Origin: an uncultured Porphyromonadaceae bacterium
GTDB lineage: Bacteria > Bacteroidota > Bacteroidia > Bacteroidales > Muribaculaceae
Direction of reading: 5' to 3'
DNA: 10,635 bases
NCBI GenBank assembly: GCA_900546835.1
Contig: UREH01000078.1
Span: 1-10,635 of the forward strand
The notes under the pieces are model-generated. The model saw nothing but the letters and a program-made list of their open reading frames with translations, was not told the DNA's origin and made no database searches. Each line of letters begins with the position of its first letter. Position 1 is the first letter of the stretch. The position numbers were made by a program, and so were the translations under genes. Positions 7,030 to 10,635 of the stretch are shown in pieces.

Positions 7030-9345
7030 ATGAGAATCTGCCTACGGCTCAAGACTTTATCCGCCACCGCGGTGGCAACCGTCATAGCGACCACATGTAT
7101 TTCCGCCTCCGAACCGCTGGAGATGGTGGAGACGCGCATCGGGACGGCTCCGAGCGAGACCGTGACCGCCGGCATGTTCGGTCGCAAGACCGAGGAGTTC
7201 GGCCAGTGCCTCCCGGCAGTGTGCGAACCCCACGGAATGAATTTCTGGACACCGCAGACGCGCGACACCGAGCGCAAATGCGTAGCGCCATATTATTACA
7301 ACGACACCCGCCTTCAGGGCTTCCGCAACAGCCACTGGATTGTAGGCGGCTGCACTCAGGACTACGGCTCCATGACGCTCATGCCGCTCGCGGGCTCACT
7401 CCGCACCGCGCCCGAAGCACGCGCGAGCCGCGTGGACCACGCCAACGAACGCACCACCCCGGCCTACTACCGCAACATCCTGCTTGACGAAGGCATAGAG
7501 GTCGAGATGACCGGACGCTCTCGCGCCGCCATCTTCCGCTTCACCTACGACGCCGACGGCTTCGGCTATCTGGTGGTGAACCCCAACAGCGATGAGGCGC
7601 AGGGCACCGTAGCCATCGACCCGTCGGGCCGCCGCATCACAGGGAGCAACCCCGTGCACCGCATCTATCAGGGGAAGGGCGAACCCGCCGGATTCGCCGG
7701 ATATTTCGTGGTCGAGCTTGACCGCGAGCCGGTGGAATGGGGTGTGGCCCGCGCCGACAGCATTCTCGCCGGAGCCACACAGGGGAGCAACGCTCCCGGA
7801 CTCGCCGCCTACGTGAAATTTCCCGTAAAGAAAGGAGAACCGGTGATGGTGCGCGCAAGCAGTTCATTTACCGACCTCGCCGGCGCCGAAGCCAACCTCC
7901 GCGCCGAGCTTCCCCACTGGGACTTCGACCGCACGCGCAGCGAACTCACCGAGATATGGCGCAATCAGTTCGACCGCATACGCGTGGACCCGAAGGGGGC
8001 CTCGCAGGCCGACCTGACGAAATTCTACTCGGCGATGTACCGCGCGTCGATGCTTCCCCGCACATTCAACGACGTCGACGGCCGCTATCCGGCCTTCGCG
8101 AAGGGGTCGCCCATACTCACTATGGAGGAGGGACGCGACTACTACGACGATTACAGCATGTGGGACACCTACCGCGCCCTCCATCCGCTACTCAACATAA
8201 TCGACCGCAAGCGCTCGGCCGACATGATGAACAGCCTCGTTCTCAAGGCCGAGCAGGGTGGCTGGCTACCGATTTTCCCCTGCTGGAACAGCTACACGGC
8301 CGCCATGATCGGCGACCACTGCATAGCCGCCCTGGCCGATGCGCACATAAAGGGCGTGGGAGGCTTCGACATACGCCGCGCTTACCGCGCCATGCGCCGC
8401 AACGCCTTCGAAAGCCCCGCCGACGAGGCCGACTACCGCAACGGCATGGGGCGTCGCGCCCTCCGCAGCTATCTACAATATGGTTACATCCCGCTGGAAG
8501 ACAGCGTGAAGGACGCCTACCACCAACGCGAACAGGTGAGCCGCACGCTTGAATACGCCTTCGACGATTTCTGTCTGGCGCAGGTGGCACGCTCGCTCGG
8601 TATCCACAGCGACGCCGACACTCTTATGCGCCGCGCCCAGAACTACCGTAACGTAATCCACCCCGCCACGGGCTATGCCCGCGGGCGCCACGCCGACGGC
8701 CGCTGGGCCGAGAAATCCGACCCCGTGGGCTTCGACAAGACCATCACCGAGGGAGCTCCCTGCCACTACACATGGTATGTGCCCCACGACCAGCCGGGAC
8801 TGATGAAGGCCATGGGCGGCGTGGAGGCCTACGAGGCCCGGCTCGACTCGATGTTCACCCACGGACGCTACTGGCACGGCAACGAACCCTGCCACCAGGT
8901 GGCGTGGCTCTTCAACCATACCTCCCAGCCCTGGAAGACGCAGGAATACGTGCGCCATATCCTTGATACCGAGTATCTCCCCACTCCCGGCGGCCTCAGC
9001 GGCAACGACGACGCCGGGCAGATGTCGGCCTGGTATATATTCGGCGCTATGGGATTCTACCCCGTATGCCCCGCCACTACGAAATACGCCATCGGCTCGC
9101 CGATTTTCAAGCGCGTCGATATCGCCGTAGGCGACGGCCGTACATTCACAATAGAAGCCGAGGGCACCTCGCCCGAAAATAAATACATACAGAGCATTAC
9201 CCTCAACGGCAAGCCTTACCGTTCGCTCTGGCTCGACCATGCCGACCTGATGAAGGGGGGAACGCTCCGCCTCACCATGGGCCCGCGGCCCAACTACCGC
9301 CTCACCGGCGATGAATCAGGGCGCCCCGACAAGAAACGCAAATAA
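7030..9345 (+). CDS. GH92 exo-alpha-mannosidase, secreted
   Basis: GH92 enzymes are calcium-dependent, inverting exo-alpha-mannosidases acting on N-glycans and yeast mannan. The ATG at 7030 gives 771 aa with a signal peptide: basic n-region (R2, R6, K8), hydrophobic core (9-22) and likely signal peptidase I cleavage after A26. A TTG at 7015 would only add five residues. Motifs from the ATG: GFRNSHWIVGGCTQDYGSM (97-115), a family entry block; YDDYSMWDTYRALHP (373-386); WNSYTAAMIGDH (419-430); TITEG (571-575) before YTWYVPHDQPG; HGNEPCHQVAWLFN (616-629); and GLSGNDDAGQMSAWYIFGAMGFYP (655-678). The Asp pair in GNDD supplies the candidate general base and the conserved Glu residues the candidate acid; I cannot assign the acid between TEG and NEP. 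The C-terminal beta domain is intact. The N-terminus has VETRIGTAPSETVTAGMFG rather than the common 'NPFIGTGGHGH' form. Periplasmic location and linkage specificity are inferred. Confidence 0.93.
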   Translation: MRICLRLKTLSATAVATVIATTCISASEPLEMVETRIGTAPSETVTAGMFGRKTEEFGQCLPAVCEPHGMNFWTPQTRDTERKCVAPYYYNDTRLQGFRNSHWIVGGCTQDYGSMTLMPLAGSLRTAPEARASRVDHANERTTPAYYRNILLDEGIEVEMTGRSRAAIFRFTYDADGFGYLVVNPNSDEAQGTVAIDPSGRRITGSNPVHRIYQGKGEPAGFAGYFVVELDREPVEWGVARADSILAGATQGSNAPGLAAYVKFPVKKGEPVMVRASSSFTDLAGAEANLRAELPHWDFDRTRSELTEIWRNQFDRIRVDPKGASQADLTKFYSAMYRASMLPRTFNDVDGRYPAFAKGSPILTMEEGRDYYDDYSMWDTYRALHPLLNIIDRKRSADMMNSLVLKAEQGGWLPIFPCWNSYTAAMIGDHCIAALADAHIKGVGGFDIRRAYRAMRRNAFESPADEADYRNGMGRRALRSYLQYGYIPLEDSVKDAYHQREQVSRTLEYAFDDFCLAQVARSLGIHSDADTLMRRAQNYRNVIHPATGYARGRHADGRWAEKSDPVGFDKTITEGAPCHYTWYVPHDQPGLMKAMGGVEAYEARLDSMFTHGRYWHGNEPCHQVAWLFNHTSQPWKTQEYVRHILDTEYLPTPGGLSGNDDAGQMSAWYIFGAMGFYPVCPATTKYAIGSPIFKRVDIAVGDGRTFTIEAEGTSPENKYIQSITLNGKPYRSLWLDHADLMKGGTLRLTMGPRPNYRLTGDESGRPDKKRK

Positions 9346-9375
9346 AAACAATTTATCCCCACACCCACCAAAGTG

Positions 9376-10635
9376 ATGAGATTAACAAGCATAACGGCAG
9401 GCATCCTGATGGTTCTGGCCATGGCAGGATGCAAGGAGACGAACTACAACGTCACCAACTTCGGCGCGCGCGGCGACGGCAAGACCGACGACGCCGCCGC
9501 AATCCAGAAAGCAATAGACCGCTGTTCGGAAAACGGCGGAGGCACCGTGATTTTCCCCTCCTCGAAAACCTTCATGGCCGGTCCGCTGCATCTGCGCAGC
9601 AACGTCTGCCTGCATTTCGAGCCCAACTCGCGCCTGCTGGCCAACCCCGACGAAAGCGTCTACACCGAGAGCGCCTTCGGCGAAAACCGCGGCGAGGGGA
9701 TGATGTGGCTCTCGGCCAAGGATGTGGAGAACATCTCCATAACCGGCACAGGCACCATCGACGGCAACGGAGTGGCATTCATGGGCGCCGAACTCGACGA
9801 CAGCTACGAACTGAAGCCCGTGACCGACTTCGACCCGCGACCCCACGTGCTCACGCTCGTCAACGCCCGCAAGGTGAATATCTCCGACGTGACCGTATGC
9901 AACAGCGCCTACTGGACAATCCACCTCGTGGGCTGCTACGACGTGGCCATCAGCCACATATCGCTGCTCAACAACCTCAAGATACGCAATGGCGACGGCA
10001 TCGACGTAGACCATTCGCGCAAGGTGCGCATCACCGGCTGCTTCATCGAGAGCGGCGACGACTGCATCTGCCTGAAAAACCGCCGCGAATTCGAGGAATA
10101 CGGCCCATGCCGCGACATCGTGGTGACCAACTGCGTGATGACCTCGCGCTCCTGCGCCGTGAAAATCGGCTCGGAAAACATGGACAGCATAAACCGCGTG
10201 CTCTTCGACAACTGCATCATTACCGACAGCAACCGCGGCATCGGCATCCAGAACCGCGACGAGGGGACGGTGACCGACGTAACGTTCGCCAACATGACCG
10301 TAGACTGCCACCTCTACAGCGACGTATGGTGGGGCAAGAGCGAGCCAATCTACATCACTTCCTATCCGCGCGCCGTGGGCAACCATAAGGATGCCGGATG
10401 GCGCTTCCCCAAAGGGGCCACCGAGGGCGCTTGCGGCGAGGTGAGCGATATACGCTTCTACAACATTACCTGCCGCACCGAAAACGGCATATTCCTGGGC
10501 TGCGACACCCCCGGCAAGGTGCGCGACCTGACATTCGACAACGTGACGCTGCGCCTCGACCGCCGCACGGCCTATGAGGGCGGAGTGTACGACCGCCGTC
10601 CCTGCGTGGGCGATGGATTCGTCGCCGCGGCAGTC
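9376..10635 (+). CDS. GH28-family beta-helix lipoprotein, 3'-truncated by window
   Basis: The frame runs open from the ATG at 9376 to the window end (420 codons), so the C-terminus is missing. A lipoprotein signal peptide is clear: R2, a hydrophobic stretch, then MAGC with Cys19 as the lipidated residue. The following KET partly resembles the Lys-acidic surface-export signal of Bacteroidota lipoproteins. The mature protein starts with NVTNFGARGDGKTDDAAAIQ (25-44), the classic N-terminal turn of pectin-type right-handed beta-helices, then GTGTIDGNG (124-132), NGDGIDVD (205-212) and SGDDCICLK (226-234). These hold the three GH28 catalytic Asp candidates (D207, D228, D229). The GHG and RIK motifs are replaced: S259-C260-A261 and G290-I291-Q292. 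Seventeen cysteines, several at equivalent turns, suggest stacked rungs. It starts 30 bases after the GH92 gene, probably in one operon. Pectin- or rhamnogalacturonan-type substrates are likely, not shown. Confidence 0.9.
   Translation, partial: MRLTSITAGILMVLAMAGCKETNYNVTNFGARGDGKTDDAAAIQKAIDRCSENGGGTVIFPSSKTFMAGPLHLRSNVCLHFEPNSRLLANPDESVYTESAFGENRGEGMMWLSAKDVENISITGTGTIDGNGVAFMGAELDDSYELKPVTDFDPRPHVLTLVNARKVNISDVTVCNSAYWTIHLVGCYDVAISHISLLNNLKIRNGDGIDVDHSRKVRITGCFIESGDDCICLKNRREFEEYGPCRDIVVTNCVMTSRSCAVKIGSENMDSINRVLFDNCIITDSNRGIGIQNRDEGTVTDVTFANMTVDCHLYSDVWWGKSEPIYITSYPRAVGNHKDAGWRFPKGATEGACGEVSDIRFYNITCRTENGIFLGCDTPGKVRDLTFDNVTLRLDRRTAYEGGVYDRRPCVGDGFVAAAV

Noticed and set aside
9382-10388. 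Long open frames on both strands (- 334 codons, + 319 codons) over the GH28 region
   Set aside because: Both are shadows of the GH28 frame, which starts at 9376 and stays open to the window end. The alternatives give Arg/His- or Val/Ala/His-rich translations without domains.

Overview
The window looks like chromosomal DNA from a GC-rich member of the order Bacteroidales. This rests on the gene order murG-murC-ftsQ-ftsA-ftsZ with no ddl between murC and ftsQ, on protein motifs typical of Bacteroidota, on weak ribosome binding sites, and on promoter-like words of the Bacteroides type (TAnnTTTG). A Muribaculaceae-like gut species is a guess from the GC content and the glycosidase-rich neighbourhood; the sequence alone does not prove the family. 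All genes are on the + strand.

Bases 1-6167 are the distal end of the dcw (division and cell wall) cluster. The 3' part of murG (lipid II formation) overlaps murC (UDP-MurNAc-L-alanine ligase) by 4 bases. Then come ftsQ (divisome membrane protein), ftsA (actin-like membrane anchor of the Z ring) and ftsZ (tubulin-like GTPase). These genes couple the last cytoplasmic steps of peptidoglycan precursor synthesis to septation. An AT-rich patch near the 3' end of murC carries a consensus-like Bacteroides promoter, two -7 words and a perfect palindrome. It may be an internal promoter for ftsQAZ. A weaker candidate with a 7-base direct repeat lies just before ftsZ.

Bases 6208-6954 encode an acyl-ACP thioesterase of the plant FatA/FatB-like family, which releases fatty acids from acyl carrier protein. 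From 7030 the content changes to carbohydrate degradation: a secreted GH92 exo-alpha-mannosidase, then, 30 bases on, a lipoprotein of the GH28 beta-helix family that is cut by the window end. The GH28 protein keeps the catalytic aspartates but lacks the GHG and RIK motifs of polygalacturonases, so its substrate is open. The two may form a small glycan-utilisation unit; no SusC/SusD pair or regulator is visible here.

Gaps between genes are short (30-113 bases). No intergenic stretch exceeds 300 bases. No tRNA, rRNA, CRISPR, insertion sequence or convincing intrinsic terminator was seen. I did not find an undescribed system. Most of the window is conventional; the points worth a second look are the candidate promoter inside murC, the divergent GH28 active site and the tails of FtsZ and FtsA.
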